Shown here one piece after another: positions 55,869 to 64,000 of a stretch of 64,000 bases of DNA; position 1 is the first letter of the stretch, and every line of letters starts with the position of its first letter. Below the pieces are notes generated by a model, which worked only from the letters and a program-made list of their open reading frames with translations, ran no database searches and was not told the origin of the DNA. The stretch covers positions 239,178 through 303,177 of the forward strand of contig JABTUS010000008.1 of the NCBI GenBank assembly GCA_015075305.1, read 5' to 3'. A program made the position numbers and the translations under genes. The DNA is from Opitutaceae bacterium. Lineage in GTDB: Bacteria > Verrucomicrobiota > Verrucomicrobiia > Opitutales > Opitutaceae.

Positions 55869-58800
55869 ATGGACCTCCGCCACGCATCTGACTTGATTTC
55901 CCGCCTGAGGCGCGGGCTCGGACTCTCCGTTGCACTCGTCATGGCGTGTGCGAGTGCCGCACCAGCGGCATTCGGAGTGCCGAAGCTAGAGGAAGGTTTT
56001 CGCACCCCGCCGCCGGAAGCGAGACCACACACTTACTGGCTTTGGCTCAACGGCCATGTGCATCTGCCCACTGCGGTGGAGGAGCTGAAGGCGATGAAGG
56101 AGGCCGGGATTGGGGGCGTTCTCTTGTTTGAAATGGGTGCGCGCGGCGATCCGGCAGTCATTCCCACACCGGGGCCCGCCTTCCTTAGTCCCGATTGGGT
56201 CGCTCAACTGCAGGTTGCGGCTGATCGGGCAAAGGCATTGGGCATGCAGGTCGACATGTCGGTCATCAGCAGTTGGGACATGGGCGGTCCGTGGATTGAT
56301 CCGAAGCATGCGGTGATGGCCCTCTACGCAACCGAAACAGTGATCAAGGGCGGACGGAAGCTCAACGAGGTGCTGCCCTTTCCGGAGCATGAGCGAATTG
56401 CTCCTCTTGGGTCGGATGGGCGGCCTGCGTTCTGGGAGGACGTCGCGGTGCTGGCGGTTCGCGAACCGCGCAGACTGGCCGCACATGAATTTGTCTTTCG
56501 CCTGGATCCGGTCGGGGTGCATGACCTCGCCTCGATAGTGTTCGACCAGGGACGGCCCCAGCCGCCGTCCGCATTGGCGTCGACCATGACTCCGGTGCGC
56601 GAGTTTTCCGTGGCGGTTTCATCGACAGGCACGCATGAGGCGGACTTCACCGAGGTGCTCCGCGGCCAGCTCGAGCCCGGGGAAGGTCCCCAGCGTTTTC
56701 AACTGCCGCCGGGTACGCGAGGATCCCACGTGCGGTTGCGCCTGCTCAGCGGCCAGGATGCATCAAGGGAGCGCTGGACGCTCGGCGAGTTCGGCGTATT
56801 GGACCGCTCGGATCGCAACCTTGCGAGTTCGCACCAGGCTGATCAGTCGCGCGATGGAGCGCTGCTTGTGCGTGCGCCCACGCCCCTGTCCTATACGACA
56901 TGGAGGGCGGGCAATGTCCATGATGGAGTGCGCGGCGGCCCCGGTGGCATATTTGCGACGGCGGGGATGCCGTCGTTCGACATCCGTGATCAGAGTGAGT
57001 TGCTGAATGTGACAGCGAAGGTGGACCGGGAGGGACGGCTGCACTGGGATGCGCCTTCGGGCGATTGGACGATCCTTCGTTATGTGTGCATGGTCACCGG
57101 TGAAAAGCTGAAGGTGCCGAGTCCGGCATCGACGGGCCTTGCCAGCGACCACCTGAGCTCCGAGGCCACACGCATTCACATGAATCATGTGATCGAGCAG
57201 CTGAAGAAGGGCCTGGGGCCGGACCTTTCCAAGCGCGGTCTGGAGAATCTCTACCTCGCGAGCTATGAGGTGGTGGGTCGCGTCTGGTCACCGGTGTTCG
57301 CCGGCGAATTCAAACGACGGCGCGGATACGCACTCGAACCGTGGCTGCCCGCGATCTTTGGCGCGCGCATCGGCAGCGAGGAGAAGACGGAGCGGTTCCT
57401 TTTTGATTATCAGAAGACACTCGGAGAGGTTGTCGTCGACGCGTACTATCGCACCGCCGTGGAGGTTGCACGCGCGGCCGGCCTGAAGGTCAAGTCGGAG
57501 GCCGGCGGTCCGGGACCACCGATTCACACGCCGCCGGTCGACGCCCTGCTCGCCGATGGAACCGTCGACAATGTGCAGGGGGAGTTCTGGCCGTTCTGGC
57601 CGGACAACGATGCGCTGAATGTCATCAAGGAGCCGGCGTCGGCCGCTCATATTTACGGCAAGCGGCGCGTGCACATGGAGTCCTTCACGTCGTTTCATCA
57701 CTGGGCGGAAGGGCCGCAGGATTTGAAGGCGAGCGCTGACCGTGTGTCACCGAGGAGGCAATCACTTTGTCTGGCACACGGACTCACCAGCGCCGGATTT
57801 TGGACTGCCGGGCTCGTTTATGGTGCGGGCACCCACCTCAGCCGGAGCGTCACCTGGTGGCCGAAGGCGAAGCCATTTCTCGACTACCTTGCGCGAAGCT
57901 CCTTCCTGCTGCAGCGCGGGAGGTTTGTCGCCGACGTCCTGTACTACTATGGCGATGGCGGGATGAATTTTGTCGGCCCGAGAAGAAATCGCCGGTCCCT
58001 GGGCCCGGGCTATGACTATGACGTCACGAATGCCGACGTAATCCTGCATCGGCTCAGCGTTCGCGACGGGCGGATCACCCTTCCGGATGGCACCAGTTAC
58101 GCGGTGCTTGTTCTTCCGGAGTCCGACGCGATCCACCCCCCGGTGCTGGAGAAGCTCAATGAATTGGTCCGGGCAGGAGCAGTCATCATCGGACCGCGTC
58201 CGACGCGGGCGACGGGTCTGCAGAACTATCCGGAGAGCGATCGCCGGGTGCGGGAGCTGTCGGCGGAGGTCTGGGGCGAACTGGATGGACGGCAAAGGAC
58301 CGGGCGGAAACTGGGCAGGGGCAGTGTCCATTGGGGGGTTCCGGAACATCAGGTGCTCAGTGAACTTGGCCTTTCACCCGATTTCATTGCGCCCGATACG
58401 CTCGACTTCACGCATCGTCGGGATGGCTCGGACGACATCTATTTTGTGCGCAACAAGACCGATGGTCCGGTGAGCGCGACGGTCTCGTTCAGAGTCGCCG
58501 GACGCATCGCGGAATTCTGGGATCCGATCAATGGTGCGGTGCGGCGCCTGCATGCGGTTTCCGGGGATCGCGATCGCATGGACATTTCGCTTTCCTTCGC
58601 TGCGCGTGGCTCAGGATTTGTGATTTTCAGGGCGAAGGGCACCCCGGGTGTCAGGGACGTCGCCGCTGCGGTCGCAGCACCTGCGACTGGAAGGACGCTG
58701 TGGCTCGACGAGGGATGGAGTGTTGAATTCTCGTCTCCCCTGGGGTCTCCAGGACGAATTGAACTTTCACGCGCTGAGCCCTGGACGAGACAGAAGGATC

Positions 58801-59183
58801 CTGCGCTGCATTATTTCTCGGGCTCCGGAAAGTATCGCCGCACGGTGATGCTTCCGGATGGATGGCGGGAGGGTGCGTCACGCGTTGAACTCGAGCTCGG
58901 CCGACTGTGGGCGATTGGAGAGGTCTGGATCAACGGTGTGTCGCAGGGAGTGGTCTGGACGCACCCGTTCAGCGTTGATTGCACGCACGCACTGAAGGAT
59001 GGCGAAAACGAGATTGTCATCGAGGTGATTGGAACCTGGCACAATCGCCTGGTTGGAGAGGCCAGGGGTGAACTGCCGAGCCTGACGAGAACCAACATCA
59101 GTGTTTCACAGCGAAAACCGTGGAAGGAGCTCGATGTCATCGAAGCCGGACTGTTCGGCCCAGTGCGGCTTGTGGCCTATTGA
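55869..59183 (+). CDS. GH106-like exported alpha-L-rhamnosidase
   Basis: 1104 aa. Signal peptide (SVALVMACASAAPAAFG). The N-terminal barrel begins RPHTYWLWLNGHVHLPTAVEELKAMKEAGIGGVLLFEM, the usual opening of GH106-type hydrolases. The catalytic module continues through VKSEAGGPGPPIHTPP, VHMESFTSFHHWAEGPQ and HGLTSAGFWTAGLVYGAG. The C-terminal part is a galactose-binding-like beta-sandwich (GEVWINGVSQGVVWTHPFSVDCT). The likely role is removal of terminal L-rhamnose from rhamnogalacturonan, polysaccharide or glycoside; the specificity is inferred. It was originally next to the nitrilase gene, now 1.2 kb away because of the IS630. Confidence 0.85.
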   Translation: MDLRHASDLISRLRRGLGLSVALVMACASAAPAAFGVPKLEEGFRTPPPEARPHTYWLWLNGHVHLPTAVEELKAMKEAGIGGVLLFEMGARGDPAVIPTPGPAFLSPDWVAQLQVAADRAKALGMQVDMSVISSWDMGGPWIDPKHAVMALYATETVIKGGRKLNEVLPFPEHERIAPLGSDGRPAFWEDVAVLAVREPRRLAAHEFVFRLDPVGVHDLASIVFDQGRPQPPSALASTMTPVREFSVAVSSTGTHEADFTEVLRGQLEPGEGPQRFQLPPGTRGSHVRLRLLSGQDASRERWTLGEFGVLDRSDRNLASSHQADQSRDGALLVRAPTPLSYTTWRAGNVHDGVRGGPGGIFATAGMPSFDIRDQSELLNVTAKVDREGRLHWDAPSGDWTILRYVCMVTGEKLKVPSPASTGLASDHLSSEATRIHMNHVIEQLKKGLGPDLSKRGLENLYLASYEVVGRVWSPVFAGEFKRRRGYALEPWLPAIFGARIGSEEKTERFLFDYQKTLGEVVVDAYYRTAVEVARAAGLKVKSEAGGPGPPIHTPPVDALLADGTVDNVQGEFWPFWPDNDALNVIKEPASAAHIYGKRRVHMESFTSFHHWAEGPQDLKASADRVSPRRQSLCLAHGLTSAGFWTAGLVYGAGTHLSRSVTWWPKAKPFLDYLARSSFLLQRGRFVADVLYYYGDGGMNFVGPRRNRRSLGPGYDYDVTNADVILHRLSVRDGRITLPDGTSYAVLVLPESDAIHPPVLEKLNELVRAGAVIIGPRPTRATGLQNYPESDRRVRELSAEVWGELDGRQRTGRKLGRGSVHWGVPEHQVLSELGLSPDFIAPDTLDFTHRRDGSDDIYFVRNKTDGPVSATVSFRVAGRIAEFWDPINGAVRRLHAVSGDRDRMDISLSFAARGSGFVIFRAKGTPGVRDVAAAVAAPATGRTLWLDEGWSVEFSSPLGSPGRIELSRAEPWTRQKDPALHYFSGSGKYRRTVMLPDGWREGASRVELELGRLWAIGEVWINGVSQGVVWTHPFSVDCTHALKDGENEIVIEVIGTWHNRLVGEARGELPSLTRTNISVSQRKPWKELDVIEAGLFGPVRLVAY

Positions 59184-59276
59184 TGGAGGGTCGGGCTATG
59201 CTGCCGTGCCGGCACCGAACGCAATGATCACGATTTCCACGGGTGCGAGCCCCGCCACCCGCGGTCCATTTTACTT

Positions 59277-60443
59277 ATGAACCCACACAGCCTCAAAGTC
59301 ATGAAATCTAATTCGACCCCGTTGCGCGTGAGCGCCTTGTTGCTCCTTGCCTGTGCAGCGGCCGTCGCCGCGGAGCCGCAGCTTCCCGAGCAGTACCGCG
59401 AGCCCTTCTCGCGCTCCTTCCCGATTCGCGAGGAGCAGCAGCTGCAGGTCAAATCGTATGCCGACAAGCTCCTGGAGGAAAAGGCGAAGGAGGCGATGGA
59501 GCGCGTGAAGCCCGACTTTTCGAATGCAAAGGCCTACGAGGCGTCCCTGGCTCCCTACCGCGCCTTCCTCCAGGCCCAGTTCGGCACGCCGCCTCCTGGG
59601 GCGAAGCCGGGAAACATCAGGCGATTCGAGCGGGTTGGTGAGGATCGCCACAGCGTCATTTATCGCGTCTGGATCGAGGTGGTCGACGGCGTCGACACCT
59701 ATGGCATCTACATGGTGCCGAAGAAGCGACTCCCCAAGGCGCCGCTGCTCATTGCGCAGCATGGCGGTGGTGGAACTCCGGAGGCGATCTGTGACCTCGA
59801 TACGCGGGCCAACTACACGCATTTTGGATTCGAGGCGGTGAAGCGCGGCTACATTGTCTGGGCCCCGGCGCTGGCGATGCACTGCAGCTATTGCGGCGAC
59901 CCGGTCATTCCGGGCGTCGCGCGTGAGGAACTCGATCGCAAACTTAAGCTGGTGGGCACGAGCATTGTCGGGCTCGAATTGTACAAGATCATTGAAAGCA
60001 CGCGCACGCTGATGAGGACGCGCGAAGAGATCGACACCGACCGCGTGGGCATGACGGGTTTGTCCTGGGGTGGCTTCTACACGATGTATGCCTCGGCGTT
60101 GAATCCCTTCATCAAGGTCGCCGTGCCCTCCGGCTATTTGAAGGACTATGCGATGACTTTGAAACGCTCGGCGGAAGGCACTGCGCGCCCACCCGAGCGC
60201 GAAACCGTCGGCGGTCTGGGTGGTTTCCAGGCGATGGCGCTCATCTGCCCCAGGCCCTGCATGCTCCAGCTGGGCAGGGCGGACACGGTCATCAATTTTG
60301 CTGAAGCCGGGCCCGAGGTTGAGCGGACGAGAAGCTTTTATGAGAAGCTCGGTCTCGCGGACCGTTTTCAGTTCAATGTCCATGAAGGCGGCCATGTTTA
60401 TGAAACGACGGCCGTGCTTGATTTTTTTGACCGGCATCTCTGA
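59277..60443 (+). CDS. Exported alpha/beta hydrolase (dienelactone hydrolase/acetylesterase-like)
   Basis: 388 aa. Signal peptide (alternative start ATG at 59301; VSALLLLACAAAVAA). The fold includes PLLIAQHGGGGTPE, the nucleophile elbow MTGLSWGGFYTMYAS (Ser263), Asp region LGRADTVINF and His in VHEGGHVYET. The family deacylates acetylated or feruloylated carbohydrate side chains or handles cyclic esters. Same strand as GH106. Confidence 0.85.
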   Translation: MNPHSLKVMKSNSTPLRVSALLLLACAAAVAAEPQLPEQYREPFSRSFPIREEQQLQVKSYADKLLEEKAKEAMERVKPDFSNAKAYEASLAPYRAFLQAQFGTPPPGAKPGNIRRFERVGEDRHSVIYRVWIEVVDGVDTYGIYMVPKKRLPKAPLLIAQHGGGGTPEAICDLDTRANYTHFGFEAVKRGYIVWAPALAMHCSYCGDPVIPGVAREELDRKLKLVGTSIVGLELYKIIESTRTLMRTREEIDTDRVGMTGLSWGGFYTMYASALNPFIKVAVPSGYLKDYAMTLKRSAEGTARPPERETVGGLGGFQAMALICPRPCMLQLGRADTVINFAEAGPEVERTRSFYEKLGLADRFQFNVHEGGHVYETTAVLDFFDRHL

Positions 60444-60464
60444 AAGGCCGCCCGGGAGTCACGG

Positions 60465-60490
60465 TGAAACGACGGTTGCCGTGCGTTTCA
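60465..60490 (+). other. 11-bp stem-loop between two hydrolase genes
   Basis: TGAAACGACGG (60465-60475) pairs with CCGT-g-CGTTTCA (60479-60490) across a TTG loop, one bulged G. No T-run. A possible processing or attenuation hairpin in the operon mRNA. Confidence 0.35.
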
Positions 60491-60575
60491 GCCCCGTGAA
60501 TTCCGTGGCTCGCATTGGGATGAAGCACCAATCGCAAAAGTTGAAGAATCCAGTGAATCGCAACCCCGACCACTC

Positions 60576-62471
60576 ATGAAAACCTCCAGAAAGCTGTTCT
60601 CCGCGTGCGCAGTGTTCGTCGCGCTCGCCGCAAGTGCCGGTCTTGCCCGTCCTCCCGAGTTTGAAGTCATCGTGAGAAAGGATGTGATGGTCCCGATGCG
60701 CGATGGCGTGAGGCTCGCCACTGATCTCTACCTGCCCGCCAGGGGCGGAATTCCAGCTGACGGCAGGTTCCCCGTCGTTCTCACCCGCACGCCGTACGAC
60801 AAGTCGGAAACCGCCTGGACACCGCTCAATGAAATCGGGCCCTACTACGCGTCGCGCGGTTATGTGTTTGTCGCCCAGGACACGCGGGGGCGCTTTGCGT
60901 CGGAAGGGGAGTGGCACATGCTGACGGACGACGGCAGGGACGGCTGGGATTGCGCCGCGTGGATCGCCCGGCAATCCTGGTCGGACGGAAAGATCGGCAT
61001 GTTTGGAACGTCGTATGTCGGCGGCACGCAGCATGCGATGGCTCTGGAGAAGGTGCCGCAGCTCACGACCGTCATTCCGGTGGATGCGATGTCGAACATC
61101 GGCCGTCAGAGCCTGCGCAATGCCGGCGCGTTCGAGATGCGCTTCTGGAACTGGATCATGACCAAGGTCACCAAGGGCAGCCGTGCGGGCCGCGATCCAG
61201 GCACGGCCGCCGAGCTCATGGAGCTCTCCGGGCAGCGATTCAACTACCTCAAGCACCTGCCCATCCGGCCGGGCACGACGCCGCTTCAGCTTGCACCGGA
61301 GTACGAGGACTGGCTCGTCCAGGCGATGAGGCATGGCGCCGACGATTCGTTCTGGGCGCAGAACAACATCCTCGCGGATCCGAAGCGCTACAAGGACATG
61401 CCCGTCTACCTGGTGGGCGGCTGGTACGATTCCTGGGGTGGGAACACGACCGCCAACTTCACTGCGCTGAGTCAGGCGATCAAGGGGCCGGTCTATCTCA
61501 TCATGGGACCGTGGATCCACGGCGATCAGGGAAAGTCGGCGCATGGGCAGGCCAGCTTCGGCGCGGATGCCGCGATTCCCGATCCGCTGGCCTGGAGGCT
61601 CGAGTGGTATGATCACTGGCTGAAGGGTATCGAAAACTCGGTCGGTCGTTCGGCGCCGTTTGCCACAAACGTGCGGATTTTTGTCATGGGCACGGGTGAT
61701 GGCCGGAAGACTGCGTCGGGGCTGCTTAACCACGGCGGCTACTGGCGCAACGAAAGGGAATGGCCGCTGGCCCGCACGCGCTACACGCCCTACTATTTTC
61801 AACCGGGAGGGGAGCTCTCCACCACGAAGCCGGCGTCAAAGGCTGGAGGCACGAGCTTCCAGTTTGATCCGCGGGACCCCGTGCCGACGCTCGGAGGTCC
61901 GATCTCCTCGGGCGACGACATCATGCAGCAGGGCGCGTGGGACCAGCGGGGCGGGCCGCAGTTCTGGAACTGGCCGAATCCGCTTCCTATCTCGGCGCGC
62001 AACGACGTCCTGGTTTTCCGCACCGCTCCGCTCGAGGCCGACGTTGAGGTCACCGGGGAGATCGAGGTGAAGTTCTGGGCGTCGTCGTCCGCTGTGGACA
62101 CGGATTTCACGGCGAAGCTGATCGATGTGTATCCACCGAGTGGTGACTTCCCGCACGGTTTTGATCTCAACATTGGCGACGGCATCGTGCGCGCGCGCTT
62201 TCGCGACTCGCTGAAGGAGGAGAAGCTGATGGAGCCCGGCAAAGTCTATCCCTTCACTCTCAGGATCTATCCGACATCGAACGTCTTCAAGAAGGGCCAC
62301 CGCATCCGCGTGGACATTTCGAGCAGCAATTTCCCGCGCTTTGACGTGAATCCCAACACTGGGGAGCCGCTTGCGGACAATCGCCGCGTGGTGATCGCCA
62401 CCAACACACTGGTGCACGATCGTTCGCATCCCTCGCACATTGTTCTGCCGGTCATTCCCGCCGCGCAGTAA
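60576..62471 (+). CDS. Exported CocE/NonD-family hydrolase (peptidase S15 fold)
   Basis: 631 aa. Signal peptide (LFSACAVFVALAASAGLA), then the X-Pro dipeptidyl-peptidase S15 hydrolase domain: VPMRDGVRLATDLYLP, PVVLTRTPYDKSE, VFVAQDTRGRFASEG, nucleophile elbow MFGTSYVGGTQ (Ser146), and the C-terminal jelly-roll DVEVTGEIEVKFWASSSAVDTDFTAKLIDVYPPSGDFPHGF. Members cleave acyl or ester bonds of diverse substrates. Same orientation as the neighbours, last of the locus. Confidence 0.9.
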   Translation: MKTSRKLFSACAVFVALAASAGLARPPEFEVIVRKDVMVPMRDGVRLATDLYLPARGGIPADGRFPVVLTRTPYDKSETAWTPLNEIGPYYASRGYVFVAQDTRGRFASEGEWHMLTDDGRDGWDCAAWIARQSWSDGKIGMFGTSYVGGTQHAMALEKVPQLTTVIPVDAMSNIGRQSLRNAGAFEMRFWNWIMTKVTKGSRAGRDPGTAAELMELSGQRFNYLKHLPIRPGTTPLQLAPEYEDWLVQAMRHGADDSFWAQNNILADPKRYKDMPVYLVGGWYDSWGGNTTANFTALSQAIKGPVYLIMGPWIHGDQGKSAHGQASFGADAAIPDPLAWRLEWYDHWLKGIENSVGRSAPFATNVRIFVMGTGDGRKTASGLLNHGGYWRNEREWPLARTRYTPYYFQPGGELSTTKPASKAGGTSFQFDPRDPVPTLGGPISSGDDIMQQGAWDQRGGPQFWNWPNPLPISARNDVLVFRTAPLEADVEVTGEIEVKFWASSSAVDTDFTAKLIDVYPPSGDFPHGFDLNIGDGIVRARFRDSLKEEKLMEPGKVYPFTLRIYPTSNVFKKGHRIRVDISSSNFPRFDVNPNTGEPLADNRRVVIATNTLVHDRSHPSHIVLPVIPAAQ

Positions 62472-62574
62472 GAGGTGCTCTCCTTCGGAGCCTCCGCGTC
62501 GGCGGGAGGCTGCAATCGGTGCGCCATCCGACGGGATGCAGCACTGGCGAAGATTCCCACAATCGCGTTTCGAA

Positions 62575-62622
62575 TTGACCTAGCTCAAGGCGGAAATCCG
62601 AAAAGCGATTATAGTGGGAGTC
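62575..62622 (+). promoter_or_regulatory. FNR/DNR-type site and -10 of the RIC gene
   Basis: TTGA-CCTAGC-TCAA at 62575-62588 fits the CRP/FNR-family consensus TTGA-N6-TCAA. A -10-like TATAGT follows at 62610-62615. With a start site near 62622 the box is centred about 41 bases upstream, the classic activator position. Predicts induction by oxygen limitation or nitric oxide. Confidence 0.6.
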
Positions 62623-62634
62623 TTCCCATCCATC

Positions 62635-63369
62635 ATGAGTACATCACCGCAAGACAGGAATTCCTCGAAAATCACGCCCGAGAGCATGGTAGGTCACATA
62701 GTGGCCGCCCGGCCGCTGCTGTCCGGAGTTTTTGAGCGCGTTGGCATCGACTTTTGCTGCGGCGGCAGGATCACCCTTGCAGCGGCGTGCGCCAAGCGCG
62801 GGCTGGATGTGAACACGTTCATTGCGGTGCTGGAGGCGGTGCCCGCCGCAGCCACGACGGCGACCGATGCGGCGGCGATGTCGCTGAGCGCGCTCGCGGA
62901 TCACATCGAGGGCACGCATCATTCGTTCACCAAGGAGGAACTCCCGGTTCTCGTGGAGCAGGCGCAGCGCGTCGCCATGAAGCACTCGGGCCGTGACGCG
63001 CGGCTGACCGAGGTGGCGCAGACCGTTCATGACATGGCGCGTGAAATGTTCGAGCACATGGCCAAGGAGGAGGAGGTGCTTTTCCCGCTGGTTCGTGCGC
63101 TTGACCAGAATGGCGAGTTGCCCAGCAGGCGCGGTTCGATCGCCGATCCGATCTCGGAGATGGAGGCGGAGCATCAGGAAACCGGGGCGGCGCTTGAACG
63201 TCTGCGCACCCTGACGGACAATTTCACTCCGGATTCCGAGTCGTGCAACACGCACCGCGCGCTGCTGGCGGGGCTCGCGCGTTTTGAGGAGGATCTCCAC
63301 CTGCACGTGCACAAGGAGAACAACATCCTTTTCCCGAGGGCGCTCGCACGCCTGCCGGCGAACGTCTAG
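62635..63369 (+). CDS. Iron-sulfur cluster repair protein (RIC/YtfE/ScdA)
   Basis: 244 aa from the ATG at 62635 (an in-frame GTG is 7 codons upstream). It has the DUF542 N-terminal domain (VFERVGIDFCCGGRITLAAAC) and a hemerythrin-like di-iron domain with His/Glu ligands: ALADHIEGTHHSFTKEELP, MFEHMAKEEEVLFPLV, EMEAEHQETGAAL and LHLHVHKENNILFPRAL. Such proteins repair nitrosylated or oxidised [Fe-S] clusters and are induced by NO. The FNR/DNR-like box upstream agrees. Confidence 0.94.
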   Translation: MSTSPQDRNSSKITPESMVGHIVAARPLLSGVFERVGIDFCCGGRITLAAACAKRGLDVNTFIAVLEAVPAAATTATDAAAMSLSALADHIEGTHHSFTKEELPVLVEQAQRVAMKHSGRDARLTEVAQTVHDMAREMFEHMAKEEEVLFPLVRALDQNGELPSRRGSIADPISEMEAEHQETGAALERLRTLTDNFTPDSESCNTHRALLAGLARFEEDLHLHVHKENNILFPRALARLPANV

Positions 63370-63492
63370 CTTGAGCGGTTTCGCGCGCGCCGACTCGTGG
63401 GTCGACAGGGCGGAAGGGCTTCGATGGGTGTCAGTTGTTCACGGAGAGGTTTTTCTCGAAATCTGGCGCTGTTCCCTTAACCCTGCTGCGGC

Positions 63493-64000
63493 ATGCGCAT
63501 CTTGGTCACCGGCGGCGCCGGATTCCTGGGCTCTCATCTTTGCGATCGTCTGCTCCGTGACGGGCATGAGGTCATCTGCCTCGACAATTTCTTCACGGGG
63601 CGGAAGGGGAACATCACCCACTTGCTGGCAAATCCGTTTTTCGAACTGGTGCGCCACGATGTGATCGATCCCTTCAAGGTCGAGGTCGACCAGATCTACA
63701 ATCTGGCGTGTCCGGCGTCACCGCCGCACTACCAGTACAATCCCATCAAGACCACCAAGACCTCGGTCATGGGCGCGATCAACTGCCTCGGCCTGGCCAA
63801 GCGGTTGAAGGCGCGTGTCTTTCAGGCGAGCACAAGCGAGGTCTATGGTGATCCCCACGTCCATCCGCAGCCGGAAGCCTATTGGGGCAATGTCAATCCG
63901 ATCGGCCGTCGCTCATGCTACGATGAAGGCAAACGATGCGCGGAGACCCTGTTCTTCGACTACCATCGTGAGAACAAGGTCGATATCCGGGTGGCGCGGA
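63493..64000 (+). CDS. UDP-glucuronate decarboxylase (UDP-xylose synthase), partial
   Basis: Open from the ATG at 63493 to the right edge (169 codons). An SDR-type enzyme that converts UDP-glucuronate to UDP-xylose with bound NAD+. The start [21 protein letters not shown] carries the GxxGxxG motif. [45 protein letters not shown] and [13 protein letters not shown] (catalytic Tyr-x-x-x-Lys) are diagnostic of this subfamily. The C-terminus is outside the window. Confidence 0.94.
   Translation, partial: MRILVTGGAGFLGSHLCDRLLRDGHEVICLDNFFTGRKGNITHLLANPFFELVRHDVIDPFKVEVDQIYNLACPASPPHYQYNPIKTTKTSVMGAINCLGLAKRLKARVFQASTSEVYGDPHVHPQPEAYWGNVNPIGRRSCYDEGKRCAETLFFDYHRENKVDIRVAR

Noticed and set aside
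59271..60437. 388-codon open frame antisense to the alpha/beta hydrolase
   Set aside because: Same length and exactly opposite the real gene; it has no family motifs.

Overview
The window looks like chromosomal DNA of a GC-rich Verrucomicrobiota bacterium, most likely Opitutaceae-like. This is inferred from gene content, not from a marker gene. The clues are a uppS-cdsA-dxr-rseP-ispG run with a long-form IspG, a TonB-dependent receptor of the Opitutus type with no SusD partner, several Gfo/Idh/MocA oxidoreductases next to a DUF1080 protein, and few clear Shine-Dalgarno sites. No rRNA, tRNA or CRISPR array was seen.

Layout. 1-6.3 kb: N-terminus of a membrane protein running off the left edge, dprA, an exported S9 peptidase, a conserved hypothetical and dnaA, followed by a DnaA-box-bearing intergenic region that may be oriC. 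6.3-12.9 kb (minus strand): a five-gene isoprenoid and envelope operon. 13-17.6 kb: a CE7 acetyl esterase, bifunctional proline catabolic PutA and a small membrane protein. 17.6-23 kb is an accessory patch: a decayed IS481-type element, an SDR dehydrogenase, a glycoside-hydrolase-like protein, a toxin-antitoxin pair whose toxin is frameshifted, a Cys-rich hypothetical, and two copies of a 163-bp repeat. 23-33.8 kb: exported MsrA, a CHASE3 membrane protein, EttA, a giant AsmA/DUF748-type protein, a dimeric dUTPase-like protein, an Arg/Gly-rich disordered protein, MurA and RuvB.

33.9-40.4 kb is a sugar operon: an SIS protein, a DUF1080 3-keto-glycoside hydrolase-like protein and three Gfo/Idh/MocA oxidoreductases, divergent from a GntR-type regulator that carries a frameshift. 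40.6-46.6 kb is an RND efflux operon (TolC, adaptor, AcrB) divergent from a PadR regulator whose start is preceded by a perfect palindrome.

46.6-62.5 kb is a polysaccharide or uronate utilisation locus: IclR regulator, TonB receptor, hexuronate-type MFS transporter, AraA/FucI-like isomerase, nitrilase-fold amidase, GH106-like rhamnosidase, an alpha/beta hydrolase and a CocE/NonD hydrolase. An IS630 element sits exactly in the stop codon of the nitrilase gene and splits this gene row. The right end holds an iron-sulfur repair protein (RIC/YtfE) behind an FNR/DNR-type site, and the start of a UDP-glucuronate decarboxylase gene.

The most promising leads are the keto-sugar operon, the 163-bp repeats with the nearby structured intergenic element, the IS630 insertion that preserves the stop codon, and the FNR-like control of RIC.
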